Source of the DNA: Epiperipatus broadwayi
Taxonomy: Eukaryota; Onychophora; Udeonychophora; Euonychophora; Peripatidae
Length of the DNA stretch: 64,000 bases
Assembly (NCBI GenBank): GCA_028023455.1
Contig: JAQFVV010012531.1
Coordinates: forward strand, 1,180,001-1,244,000
Direction: 5' to 3'
Shown here: positions 23,267 to 33,263 of the stretch, piece after piece
Layout of the letters: each line of letters opens with the position of its first letter
How positions within the stretch are numbered: the first letter of the stretch is position 1
Position numbers and translations under genes: made by a program
Notes under the pieces: model-generated
Told to the model about the DNA's origin: nothing
Seen by the model: only the letters and a program-made list of their open reading frames with translations
Databases searched by the model: none

Positions 23267-24640
23267 AACAACAGTTGTCCACATCAGAAATTAATAATTG
23301 GCCAAAAACTCAGACCAGACTGTATCATTTGGTTGCAGAAATTTAATTATTTATGGCCAAGCAAAATACAGGTTTATTTGGAAAATCTTCCATTACCATT
23401 ACCTTAATTTTTTTTTTTAGTTTTTGGTATAATATTAAACACTGCATTTTGAGAACTTTCATAGATCTAATATATATATATGTACACACCAGACAAAGGC
23501 AGATTGCTGTATTTTATTTCAACAATAAGATTATTATTATCTTACATCCTCCCCATTCCTCCTCACCGTCTTTTTTTTTTGTTTTTCAGAAATTAACAAA
23601 TGGCATATCATAATAACAGATTGCTTCACCATTTATACCCAGTAAGAGTTTTTAGGCTTCTTTTATACATTTATTTCTAATGCAAATTGAAACTGTATTC
23701 TTTTCTTCCATTAGATTGATTGTTAAATAGTTATCTTGCCAGAAGAAACGATTGAAAGTCAGCGGTAGGTGGCAGAAATAATTCTGCAAGACGACAAAGT
23801 TAAGCAGAAAAAGACAGAATTCCATGTCTAATATAATTGCAATTTTTAAATAAAATAATATATCTATTTTTAATGTAAAAGCAAACACTAATATTTTGTG
23901 ACAGTTATAAATCCCGAAAATCAATTATAATTTTTTTTTTTTTTTGGATAGATTTTTTTTAAATTACAAGATATTAAAAATAAAGGTTCCTCAGAGAGTT
24001 TTATAAGAAATTCATGTCAGCATGTTCTGTTTGTACATTCCGTTTGAATCAAAGCAATATTGTTTCATTTCCTTCAGGTATTTCGCAGAACAAAAAAAAA
24101 AGATAATAAAAATAAACTTTTTTATTAAAGCTTGATTTAAAAAAAAAAACGGAAATAATTGTTTAAAAATTTAAAGCAATGCGTTCACACATACGCAACG
24201 AATAAATAAATATACAAGATACTTGTAAAAAAAATAATAATATTATTATTATTATTTTTTGTTAATAAAGATTTTACTTCAAAAAGTATACAAGATTATT
24301 ATTGCTGTTATAAAACATTTCGCAATTGTCTTTTATAATGTTACAGAGCTTACTAGTAACTACGATATTGCTTTGCATATTGTCAAACCAGAACTGGCCC
24401 AAGAATAAGCCGGGCCTGGGGCAATGTTTTTATGTGGAGAGAGGGATATTTTACAACGATAAAAATATTTAAATATTTTTTTAAAAATATATCTTATTTG
24501 TAGATATATAAATCAAGTCTAGGACAATTCGCTCCATTTATTTGAATGAGGATTCGCTAAAAAAAAAAAAGTATCTAAGAAAATAAAATATAATTTACTG
24601 CATTATATGTACTTTATTTATTCAAATACAGATAAAATTA
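23267..24640. other. No gene seen
   Basis: AT-rich sequence with T-rich runs and an ATT/AAT tract near 24235. No recognised coding region. Confidence 0.45.
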
Positions 24641-24739
24641 ATTATAATGGTCAAATATTTAATATAACTTATTTGTTAACAATGTTGTAATAATATATAT
24701 ATATATGTATAAGTTAAATAATCAGTATAAACAAGACTG

Positions 24740-24812
24740 ATATAAACTAATGATAATTATATTCTAATATTTATCGAACCAGCTTTCATCTCCATTGAGA
24801 TATTCTCAAGAT
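24740..24812 (-). ncRNA. Hammerhead-like fold in left pLTR arm
   Basis: Minus strand: AAUC, UUGAGAA, U, AUCUC, AAUG, GAGAU, GAAA, GCUGGUUC, GAUAAAUAUU. Stem II (AUCUC/GAGAU) is perfect and GAAA is intact. The heptamer is UUGAGAA rather than CUGANGA, with one extra nucleotide before stem II. It is degenerate or non-canonical. Confidence 0.45.
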
Positions 24813-25394
24813 TTTTAATTATACAAATCACATAATCAATTAATTATATCCACTCCATCTACTGGACATTATTTATATTAAATTGTACTTTAAATTATAT
24901 AAAAATAAAACAAAAGTTCCCAAACCTTTTTTGGCCACAGACTCTTTTACCAAAAACTTTTAAAACCGTCGACCCCCTAGTCATTTACTTTACTAGCTCA
25001 TATTAATACATTTATACAGTACTCGATATTAAACATTTCACTAGATATCAAACTTTTCACTTTAATTAATTGTAATTAATGATTGAAAAAAATAAAAGGA
25101 CTATGGAATATGGTGATTATCTCGTGCAACATTTAATATCGAAGCCTGCACTAAGGAAAATTAAAGCAAAAAAATACGAGCAGAGTGGGTTTTTTTTAAT
25201 TTTTGACATTTATGAAATAAATATATAAATTTAAAATAAATACATATTGAAATCAATTTATTAAACATAAAAATGAAGTGAAAAAATCAACATATTCAGA
25301 CAGAATTAAACATCAACAAAATTACAACAACGAAAGATTTTAATCAGAATTATAAAAATAAGAATACCAAATAAATTAGCTTGGAAAACTGAAT

Positions 25395-26332
25395 TTAATG
25401 AGATGGGTGCACCTGGTGATCTGTCAACAATTTATCTATGTCCGGTTTTAAATTAGTGAGTTGCATTCTCAAATCTCCACATTCAGTGATATGCAATTGA
25501 TGTCTGTTCTGAAGCAGGTTTAAAACTACACTGAAGCCTCTCTCTACCAGATATGATGATGGAAATGCCAGCAAATACTTTTGTACAACAGTCCATAGAG
25601 CTGGGTACAGAAGTGGAATATCTTGTTGCAGCCAAAACTTTTGATAACCCTGTTTGAATTGTACCTTGAGATCCTCATTCATGCTGATGGTTATCAGCTC
25701 ATCTTGCAAAATTATATTTGGTTCTGCACTAGTAGTGTATGGGTTTATTATCCAGTCCAGTATTTCCAATGATAGAATATCTTTGAACCTAGTTTTGAAA
25801 TCTAAGTGAAGAGCCTCCAAGTGGTTGATGTACAGCAAGATGTTTTCTTCTTGGATTGTGCCTATCTTAAATAAGTTGAGGAACTGGGAAAGCTCAGATC
25901 TTGCAATATTTTGTTTAAAAAACATTAATCCAGCAACAAAAGCTGATATGACTGATTTTGCTTTGATGAAATTCAAATTGTCTCCTTGCAGTTGTAAATT
26001 AACATTAAATTTGCCAAGTGAGTCAGTTAAATAAGCAATATCTGTTTTACTCTTAAGTAAATTTTTTTTCAAATTGGAATCCTCTTCTTCCAAAAACTCT
26101 AAAACAGATTGAAAAAGTGCAAAAAATCTCACCAAACATAAACCTTTTGAAAGCCAGCAGACTTCAGTATGGAGAACCAATCAATAGAAATCTTTGTGTT
26201 TAATAAAGTCAAAGCATTACTTTGAATTTTGTTCATAGCTGTTATAAGAAACTGAAGCAATTGATACAATTTGTCACTGAAGTTCTTGGCTATTAAATGT
26301 TGCCTATGGATTATGCAGGGAAATGCAAGCAC
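25395..26332 (-). pseudogene. hAT transposase C-terminal part, frameshifted
   Basis: Two overlapping minus-strand frames. 26332-26129 carries AFPCIIHRQHLIAKN, the Cys/His-rich block that follows the second catalytic Asp in this family. 26180-25395 (261 codons) carries the insertion-domain region starting VCWLSKG and the C-terminal hAT dimerisation region (PSSYLVERGFSVVLNLLQNR near 25540). The frame change lies near 26150. The family cuts and pastes DNA using an RNase-H fold. Related domesticated proteins (ZBED5 type) exist, but the breaks here argue against domestication. Confidence 0.88.
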
Positions 26333-26383
26333 TTCAGGTAAGTGTTGTTTCAGATAACTTATGAAATCGTGATACTGATAGCT

Positions 26384-27123
26384 GGTGCTCCATCTGTTGC
26401 AACAGATATATTTGTCAATGGAATCACTTTTTCCCTGAAAAATAGCTCCATTAAATTAAAAATTAATTCGCCCTCAGTGTCAGTTTCTAAAGTTCTAGAA
26501 AAAAGCAGCTCTTCAGCACTTCCTGATCTTGAATAAAGTGAACATATACCAGCAACAAAGCTTCATTACCAGGTAATGTTGACTCATCCAATTGGAGGGA
26601 AAAAAATGTTTTTTTGCAAATGATTGCAAAAACAGTTTTCCAAGTCATGACTCATTTTGTCAATATGTCTTTGAACTGTGTTATTGCTCAAAGGAATCCT
26701 TTTTATAACATCTTGTGCAGGTTTGTGGAGTACAGTGTTCAATACCTCCATGATGGCCAGTAGAATCAGTTTCTCCCCTATGGTGTGTGGCTCACCAGAC
26801 TTTGTGATGAGTAGGGATATGTTGTATAATGCCCTTAATCCATCATCATTTTGCTTTGATGATGAAACAAACATATTATCTATTGTAGTTCTCTTCAGAG
26901 TTTTATTTTTAAATGATTCAAAGTATGACAAATCTTTTTCATTTTTGTCATGGTAAATTCTGTTCAAGTGATCTGCTAGTTTTGATGGTTTCATAGCATT
27001 GTTGCTAAAGACTTTTTTGCATATGAGGCACATTGGTAAATGTTTGTTTGATAATGATGGGACAAATCCTAGCTTCAAATAGTCCAAGCTGTACTGTCTG
27101 CATTTCTTTTTTGGTTCAGTCAT
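26384..27123 (-). pseudogene. hAT transposase N-terminal part with BED finger
   Basis: The start is Met at 27123, followed by TEPKKKCRQYSLDYLKLGFV, typical of ZBED5-like proteins. A BED zinc finger follows, with Cys-x2-Cys in MCLICKK and two His in the ADHLNRIYH block. This frame ends at 26584. The sequence continues in other frames with QLDESTLPGNEALLL (first catalytic Asp, near 26580) and SVATDGAP (second catalytic Asp, near 26395). Frame changes near 26600, 26530 and 26385 make at least four lesions together with the one near 26150. Confidence 0.87.
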
Positions 27124-28042
27124 ATTATTATCATAAGAAATAAAAACTTTTATTAACAACAAATTTTGACAGCCCCTGTGATAAAAAAAAAAACAATAAA
27201 GTATGTACTTACTTGAAAGAGAAGATGTTTGTTCAAACTTGAATAAATAAACTGTGTCCTCTGATTTTCTTTTTTGTAGTACTGTTCCTCAATAAATAAT
27301 TATATTCAAAGTTCAATTTACAAATAAGTACATGTCACATCAAAGGAACCAATTTATAGTGTTTTATGAAAATATGATTGCACAAGACTAATAGATTCTG
27401 CTAATATCGAATATCATCGTCCTACCATCAGCAAGCATGGACATGCAACATTTTTTCTTGTCCGCATTTGCTTTGATATGTTCGATAAAATGATGCTCAG
27501 ACATGTTTATGCTACATGTATTTTCATGTATTCTTATGTGTGACTCTTTTAATGACACATTTTACCTTTTTGTTCACAAGTTTGGTATACAATGTGTTTT
27601 TTTAATTATTTTACTTCTTAGTTAGGTACCTATTGGAATCATAGATATTTTGAAGTAACAAACAAATAGCAATAGTAAGGGGGTCTATTTTTGATGTCAT
27701 CAACCCCCATTTTGTTTATTGAAACTATCAACCCCTAGAAAGTTCAAATCGACTAATTTGGTAACTCTTGAAATAAATAAATTTAACAAACTTTAACATC
27801 TTACATATACATATAATTTACTATATAATTAAACAATTTAAAAATATAAAAACAATAAATATTTTATTTCTATAAATACTATTTACATATTTACATTAAT
27901 TTTCTATATCTTCCAATTATTTAAAAAGCCCACTTTCCTTCTAATTTTGCTGGACTTTTAATCATATTTACATATGTATCCAAATATTCCTGAATACATA
28001 ACATTTCATAAAAAGTTTAATGATATTAATAGTAAGGAGAGG

Positions 28043-28300
28043 CTGGTTTATAAAACTGAATGTGAAAAATGCAGTAAGGTATATATAGGATAGATGAGAA
28101 AAACAGCAATTGAGAGAGGTAAGGAACACACAAGAGCTATTCAAAGAAAAAAAAATGAGATCATGGCCATATTTGCATTATTTAGATACAGGGCATAAAA
28201 TGAAATGTGAAGAAAATATAAAAGCTATAAAGTATGTAAAAGATTACTGTAAAAGAATATATTATGAAATGTTATATATTCAGGGAAATTTGGATGTGTA
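28043..28300 (+). pseudogene. GIY-YIG endonuclease relic
   Basis: The frame from 28043 reads LVYKTECEKCSKVYIG, then a stop at 28091-28093, then KTAIERGKEHTRAIQ. The next frame reads SWPYLHYLDTGHKMKCEE and runs to a stop at 28300 (ending YIQGNLDV). The Tyr pair, YIG, the Arg in ERGKEH and the DTGHK block are the conserved parts of the GIY-YIG nuclease at the C-terminus of Penelope-like polyproteins, which nicks target DNA. One stop and one frameshift (in the A run near 28147) disable it. The reverse transcriptase that should precede it is missing. Confidence 0.78.
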
Positions 28301-28581
28301 AATATGGTTAAAGGTCCAACAAAATTAGGAGGAAAGTGGGCTTTGTTTAATAATTCGAAGATATAGAAAATTAATGTAAATAGTATTTAAAAAGATAAAA
28401 TATTTGTTTTCATATTTTTTAAGTTAATTATATATTGTAAATTATATGTAAGATGTTAAAGTTTGTTAAATTTATTTATTTGATTATAAGATATGAATGT
28501 ATTATTTAAAGTACAGTTTAATGTAAATAATATCCAGTAGATGGAGTGGATATAATTAATTGATCATATGATTTGTATAAT

Positions 28582-28632
28582 TAAATATCTTGATAAGGTC
28601 TCAATGGTAATGAAAAATTGTTGGATAAATAT
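28582..28632 (+). ncRNA. Hammerhead-like fold in right pLTR arm
   Basis: Plus strand: UAUC, UUGAUAA, G, GUCUC, AAUG, GUAAU, GAAA, AAUUGUUG, GAUAAAUAUU. It corresponds to the left-arm fold at 24740-24812. Stem II is more damaged here. Stem I can pair UAUC with GAUA. Confidence 0.42.
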
Positions 28633-28703
28633 TAAAATATAATTGTCATTAGTTGTTTGTTTCAATCTTATTTTGATTGATTATTTAATTTAACATAAAA
28701 TTA

Positions 28704-29172
28704 CACAAATTGTACTTATAATGGATAAATAATTACTTATAAAGTAGAAATAAAATTTTGGGCAATTTTATTGAATCAATTCTTGAGAAAACAAATTAAA
28801 ATACATGTAATGCAATATATATATATACTGAACAGTCGGATCTAAGTTCGATCCTAGCTTCATGATCTTTCACATGTAGCCAACTTCAAACCCTTGTACT
28901 AACCTTGAATTTCCGATGCAATGGGGCTTTATACGTTCAGTCCAGCTAGTTTCCTTAAAGAAAAACTATTATAAATGTGTGTTAAAATTAACTCATTTGA
29001 GATTTAAACTAATCATTTCTATTAATAAATTCATGATAGAATTATTCATGAATTTATATATATTATAACTGCATGGATTGTGCATATATATTTATAAATA
29101 TTTAAATGTACATATTCGTTCTAAAGTTTCATTGCGTCGGGAATGTTTTATTTTACTTTAAATAGTTTGTTC
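28704..29172. other. No gene; SINE-like block
   Basis: Near 28830-28960 lies a more GC-rich stretch with AAGTTCGATCCTAGC, which fits an RNA polymerase III box B and may be part of a decayed SINE of another family. The rest is AT-rich. Confidence 0.4.
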
Positions 29173-29180
29173 AAATTTTT

Positions 29181-29404
29181 AGTGATTAAAAGCTACATTC
29201 TTTCGATAAGCTTTCAGATTGTCCCTTTCCAAAAACAATGGGTAAAGTTTTTATTAATTAGAAAAAGATAAGTATTTAAAATGTAAGGATGGTCCTAATT
29301 AAAATCATTTTCTGATTTTAAAAATTCATTTTCTAATTAGAAAATGAATTCAAGTTAATGAGTTTGAAAGCCTTATCGAAGGAATGTATCTAAAAACAAC
29401 TAGT
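29181..29404. mobile_element. Snap-back element F (weak)
   Basis: Inverted arms of about 30-45 bp (AGCTACATTCTTTCGATAAG against CTTATCGAAGGAATGTATCT), flanked by AAATTTTT at 29173-29180 and 29405-29412. The middle is AT-rich with a small TTCATTTTCTAATTAG palindrome. The target duplication is low-complexity, so it is only suggestive. Confidence 0.5.
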
Positions 29405-29412
29405 AAATTTTT

Positions 29413-31427
29413 GTAAGATTGATTAGGAAAGAAGCGCTAGCCTGAAGGCATCAGATACAGTATAAAGAGCCCAGGAAAAGTTTCCAAGCAGCTATTATTC
29501 CTCATTAAGAGAAGCCATATATATTTCATTAGAGAAGAAGCCGCCCAGTTAAATTATGAAGTAAAATAGTGTTTCTACCATGGTGGGGGGGGCTTAACTT
29601 CAGGAGTCTGACTACAGTTCCTGAAGTCCCCTGAAAATCTTCAATGTGGCTGTAATATAAAAATTCATATACCAATCGTAAGCTGCCGAAACCTTAGAGA
29701 AATCCTTCAAAATGTCATTCAAATAATTTTCCAAAATGCGCATCTACGTTTCATCCAACTGGACTCTGCCGTGTGTAATTTAAGGAGCCAACCATGAAGA
29801 AATGGTAATATCTTTCTTATATGAACCGCTACTTTCTGGCCGGTCTTCGAACTTTATTTTACACTACCTTTAAATTAAGTACTGTTAAAAGCTCTTCTCT
29901 TTCCTTAATGTATTAATGCTATTTTAAATTATGTAGTAATTCTCTATCTTAATCTCTAGTCTTTAAATTTAATATTTGTTAACTTTCTCTTTTCTTACGA
30001 TGGCGGTTCATTTATTATATTATATATATTTATTGTGTGATTTATTAATGTTGTTTATTTTTAATTATATGCCAGTAAAACTTCAACTCGATAATAATTT
30101 CCTTCGTTGCGTTTGCCTTGTTAAATAACATTATATTAATTTTTATAGTAATTCTTACCCATTAGAACTCATTGGATACAGTTCTATTAATTATCGAGTT
30201 GAAGGAGTTATACAATTTTTGCTATTTTTATTAATGGTTAATAATAATAAATTATTAGCTCAATTTCTAACCTATGCTCCCGGCCACTTTACTGAGTTTA
30301 TAATATTCATTTATTCACATTAATAATATTAAAATGTTTTGCTAAAGGTTGATAAAGGGAATAAAATGAACATATTCTAATTTAAATTTGTATTTCTGTA
30401 TTAATATTCAGGGAGAGCATGACGTTTGGGGCATGATTAATATGATTCTATAATTGCATTAAGTACTTTTTAGTTAAAGCTCGTTTGACTTTAATTCAAC
30501 TTGGTCAGGTCATCACGTAGAGCATTCTTTATATAAAATGGGTTTTATTAATTAAAAGATGATTACCAAGTCATCATTTTTCCGAACGTTGCTGACGCGA
30601 GCCATCTCCTGCTTCACAGGCTTGTCCTCGGTGATATTACTGTTCATTAAATTACATAGGAAGAAAGTACTTCCTCACTTGCTCGTTTTATATTTGGAAC
30701 ACCAAAGGTTCGAGGCTACGACCCAACCTGGTTTTCCGTGTTCTATGGATCCTTCATATAGGGCATCAAAGACTTGTCAAATACAAGCCGCCCTGCTATT
30801 TTCTCAAATCACAGACAAGCCATTATTTTTCATATTTATTCTTATAGCTCATAAGTCGTCAGTACCGTTTATTTCTCAGTTCCAGTAAAGCCCGCTCTCA
30901 TGCTCGTAAATCGTGATGAATTGATTTTATTAAAGTCGAACAAATTCATATTTATTTATAATTAAGTAAGTTTTCTATTAAATATTAAAGTTATGCCCTA
31001 AACACGTATCTTGCTCTTTGTGAATTGATTTACGAATGTGAAAATAAATCTCACATTCTTTCTTTTAGAATTTGAATCATAATTTCTGTCACAGCCAAAT
31101 ACCTTTATCTACTTTTACTTCCTCGTCGGGGCATAGATATATATATATATTTCTCCTAGAATATTGCATAATCGTATTGGCATATAATAAGGACTGCCAT
31201 TCTTATTGTAAATATAAATTCCGTTTAAAGACTAGAGGTAATCTATATAATCATAATCTAAAAGTTGAACAAAATTATTATTATTATTAAACATTTTATT
31301 AACACATTTGGTTTTTAACTTTCTTTCTTATTCAATAATTATTTTTAATATTAATGCTCGCTGTCTGTATTGGCAACCCGAACACACATATATATATATG
31401 AGTTGACTTATAAAGATTCTTAGTTAT
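29413..31427. other. Unassigned, moderately GC-rich in parts
   Basis: 29430-29860 and 30550-30900 have higher GC than the surroundings, and a TATA-like CAGTATAAAGAGCCC lies near 29457. An inverted pair, CTTCAACTCGATAATAAT and AATTATCGAGTTGAAG, lies near 30075 and 30190. An open frame at 30559-30888 has no recognisable domain. This could be a decayed LTR element, but I cannot show it. Confidence 0.3.
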
Positions 31428-31464
31428 TTTATTATACTTCATTAGAGTTAAATCAGGGGTCTCA

Positions 31465-31637
31465 TTAATCATCATCATCCGTTGAGCTAGTTCCTTGGCG
31501 CATAGTCATGTACCATCGATATATGTCATCCATTGATTTGATCTGAGCTCGTGAGTTGGGTTTGAATTCAGTTTGAACCGCCTGAGTCTGAATCCGACTT
31601 TGAGTTTGGGTTTGTTGATGTGTTGGCTTCTTTTTGA
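31465..31637 (-). CDS. Candidate terminal exon of small host gene
   Basis: On the minus strand, after a CAG splice-acceptor candidate (31638-31640), an open frame encodes a Lys/Gln/Thr-rich stretch (KKKPTHQQTQTQ), then QTEFKPNSRAQ, MDDIYRWYMTMRQG and an acidic end TSSTDDDD with a stop at 31465-31467. An AATAAA lies at 31433-31428, about 32 nt past the stop, where a poly-A signal would be expected. The codons look protein-like and unlike the surrounding AT-rich DNA. The phase fits the donor at 33127. The protein family is not recognised. Confidence 0.42.
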
Positions 31638-31828
31638 CTGGTACAATATATATATATATATTATTTCCTAGAATGATTTTATTGTGAATCTATTATTATC
31701 ATTATTGTAATCTAATTGTTTTGCGAATTCTAATTCAATAGATAAAATTGCTAATGAAGAAAATGGTTCTTGATCTGTGTGATTTTACATTAACATTACC
31801 AGAAAATACATCTTGAAATATTTAAATA

Positions 31829-32240
31829 CACATGGGTCTCATTTTATACAGTAGACAGGTTCCTCAGAAAATGTGCACAAAAGAAATTACACAAAAATAG
31901 ACTGAACTTACCTTGAAAAATGGGAGATAGGTTCCAAAAATCACATAAAAGTAAAGCAACAACATAAAATTACTTTAAAATTCACATTAAAAAAAAGGAA
32001 ATAAAATATGACTAATAAAAAATTTCAAATTTGAAAAAAATTGATATATAAGACAAACTTTTTTACTTTTTTTATTAACTACAGTATTTAATTTTATTCA
32101 AAACAATATATTTTTATGCCTAATTTACAGTATTTTACACTTTTTCTTACATGTACAGTATATTTGACAATATGCAAGTTCATTTGTGAACTAGTAAGAC
32201 ATCAGATTCATCATGGGAGGAAATACAACTAGTGCCAACT
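31829..32240 (-). mobile_element. Fragment of pogo/Tigger-like element
   Basis: Starts after TA with CACATGGGTCTCATTTTATA, the same terminal repeat as the right end of the element at 59919-61164. It matches that element in reverse orientation for about 410 bp, through CACTAGTTGTATTTCC-like sequence near 32230. The other terminal repeat is not found. Confidence 0.7.
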
Positions 32241-33062
32241 TCATTTTTTTTATAATTGCTCTTATAGTATACTCTCCCAAACTAAAATGTTTTCCAATCG
32301 CTGTTGATCATAAATTGATGTATGGAAAAATATTCATCTATTTAAAAAAACTTTTAATCTATAGCATAACTCCATCTTATTTCATAAAACAAGATTAGCA
32401 TTCCATTCTACTGCCATATATCATCAGTATGAATAATCAGTGATTGCAATGCATTTAAATTTTCACCAGCAGACTAGTTTCTGACTTTGTCTTTATTAGT
32501 GAAGCTTATAATTTAAAGTTGGAAATGATTTAATTATAAATCTCACAACCATCTTTAATGACATGTTACCTGTCAAGTTAAAAACTTGAAAATCCAATTA
32601 GCCTAAGCTTTTGAACCCAGACCAATCTACTTGAATATACATATATATATATAGATCCGACTCCACTTCAATAACTAATGTTTTAGTACCAATAATTGCA
32701 GAGTCTCAGGCTTATGGCAAATGGCTGAAATGGAGAACTATTTCTATTTTATTATATTGTACAAGTTGAGGAGTTAGTAATTTAGTATTATAATTTTTCC
32801 TATTTCTCATTTATAATTAGATATGGATGAGTATGTTAAATCATCCATTATCTGGTGATAAGGGAAGTAGTTAGGCTATATGATATTACAACTACTAAAA
32901 TATTTAATTATCAGTATTGATACTTTTCCAATATTGTCATGATAATTAATACAATTTATTCTATATATGATGTGATGTCAAATTTGTGTCAGTTTTATAG
33001 CATCTGTTAACAAATTACTCCTTTTTTTAAAAAAATAAATAAATAATTAAGTTTTTGTTGGT
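32241..33062. other. Intronic or intergenic, no gene seen
   Basis: AT-rich sequence lying between the two candidate exons. Short open frames are not convincing. Confidence 0.4.
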
Positions 33063-33127
33063 TTAAAATAAAAAAAAATGTAGAAAGATAATAACAAGCA
33101 ATAACAAAATGTTATCAAGAGCTATAC

Positions 33128-33263
33128 CTTGATCATCCTTATATATAATATCCCTATTTTGTCTATTGTTTGAATATATGTTTGTCTGTAACACTTTACT
33201 GGAGCATCCTCTGATTGTTTTATTCAGAGGGTGCCCCGGTAATATTCTTTGTCTGTTTTCCAT
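33128..33263 (-). CDS. Candidate first coding exon of small host gene
   Basis: Begins with ATG at 33263 in a good start context (A at -3, G at +4). It reads MENRQRILPGHPLNKT, then RGCSSKVLQTNIYSNN and ends IIYKDDQ plus one base at the donor CAAG/GTATAG. One leftover base plus the two bases opening the exon at 31637 completes a codon, so the frame joins cleanly into a protein of about 103 residues. The intron would be about 1.5 kb and would contain the transposon fragment at 31829. No signal peptide or membrane segment is apparent if splicing occurs. The function is unknown and the gene is unproven. Confidence 0.38.
33191..33242. other. Imperfect hairpin
   Basis: ACTGGAGCATCCTCTGA and TCAGAGGGTGCCCCGGT pair at about 14 of 17 positions around a 9-nt loop. 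It lies inside the candidate exon and may be chance, or the remains of a fold-back element. Confidence 0.55.

Larger units (their letters stand above)
24911..27770 (-). mobile_element. hAT transposon (ZBED5/Buster-like), complete but dead
   Basis: The ends are defined by imperfect terminal inverted repeats: CAAAAGTTCCCAAA from 24911, and CAAGAGTTACCAAA read from 27770 on the minus strand. They are flanked by an 8-bp duplication, AAATAAAA (24903-24910) and AAATAAAT (27771-27778), the length typical of hAT. The transposase on the minus strand is broken. The element sits inside the left arm of the Penelope-like copy, so it inserted later. Total length is 2860 bp. Confidence 0.9.
24711..28694 (+). 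mobile_element. Penelope-like element, inverted pLTRs, nested hAT
   Basis: The left arm (24711-24910 plus 27771-27965, split by the hAT) is mirrored by the right arm (28305-28694). Paired blocks include CCACTCCATCTACTGG against CCAGTAGATGGAGTGG, and AAAGCCCACTTTCC against GGAAAGTGGGCTTT. The loop holds a GIY-YIG endonuclease relic. Penelope-like elements encode reverse transcriptase plus GIY-YIG and often carry terminal repeats in inverted orientation with heavy 5' truncation, which fits. The reverse transcriptase is absent. Both arms carry a hammerhead-like fold, also known for this group. I could not settle the outer target duplication: AT-rich candidates exist on both sides. Confidence 0.75.

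Noticed and set aside
25395-27123. Domesticated ZBED5-like host gene
   Set aside because: Terminal inverted repeats, an 8-bp target duplication and at least four frame changes show a dead transposon.
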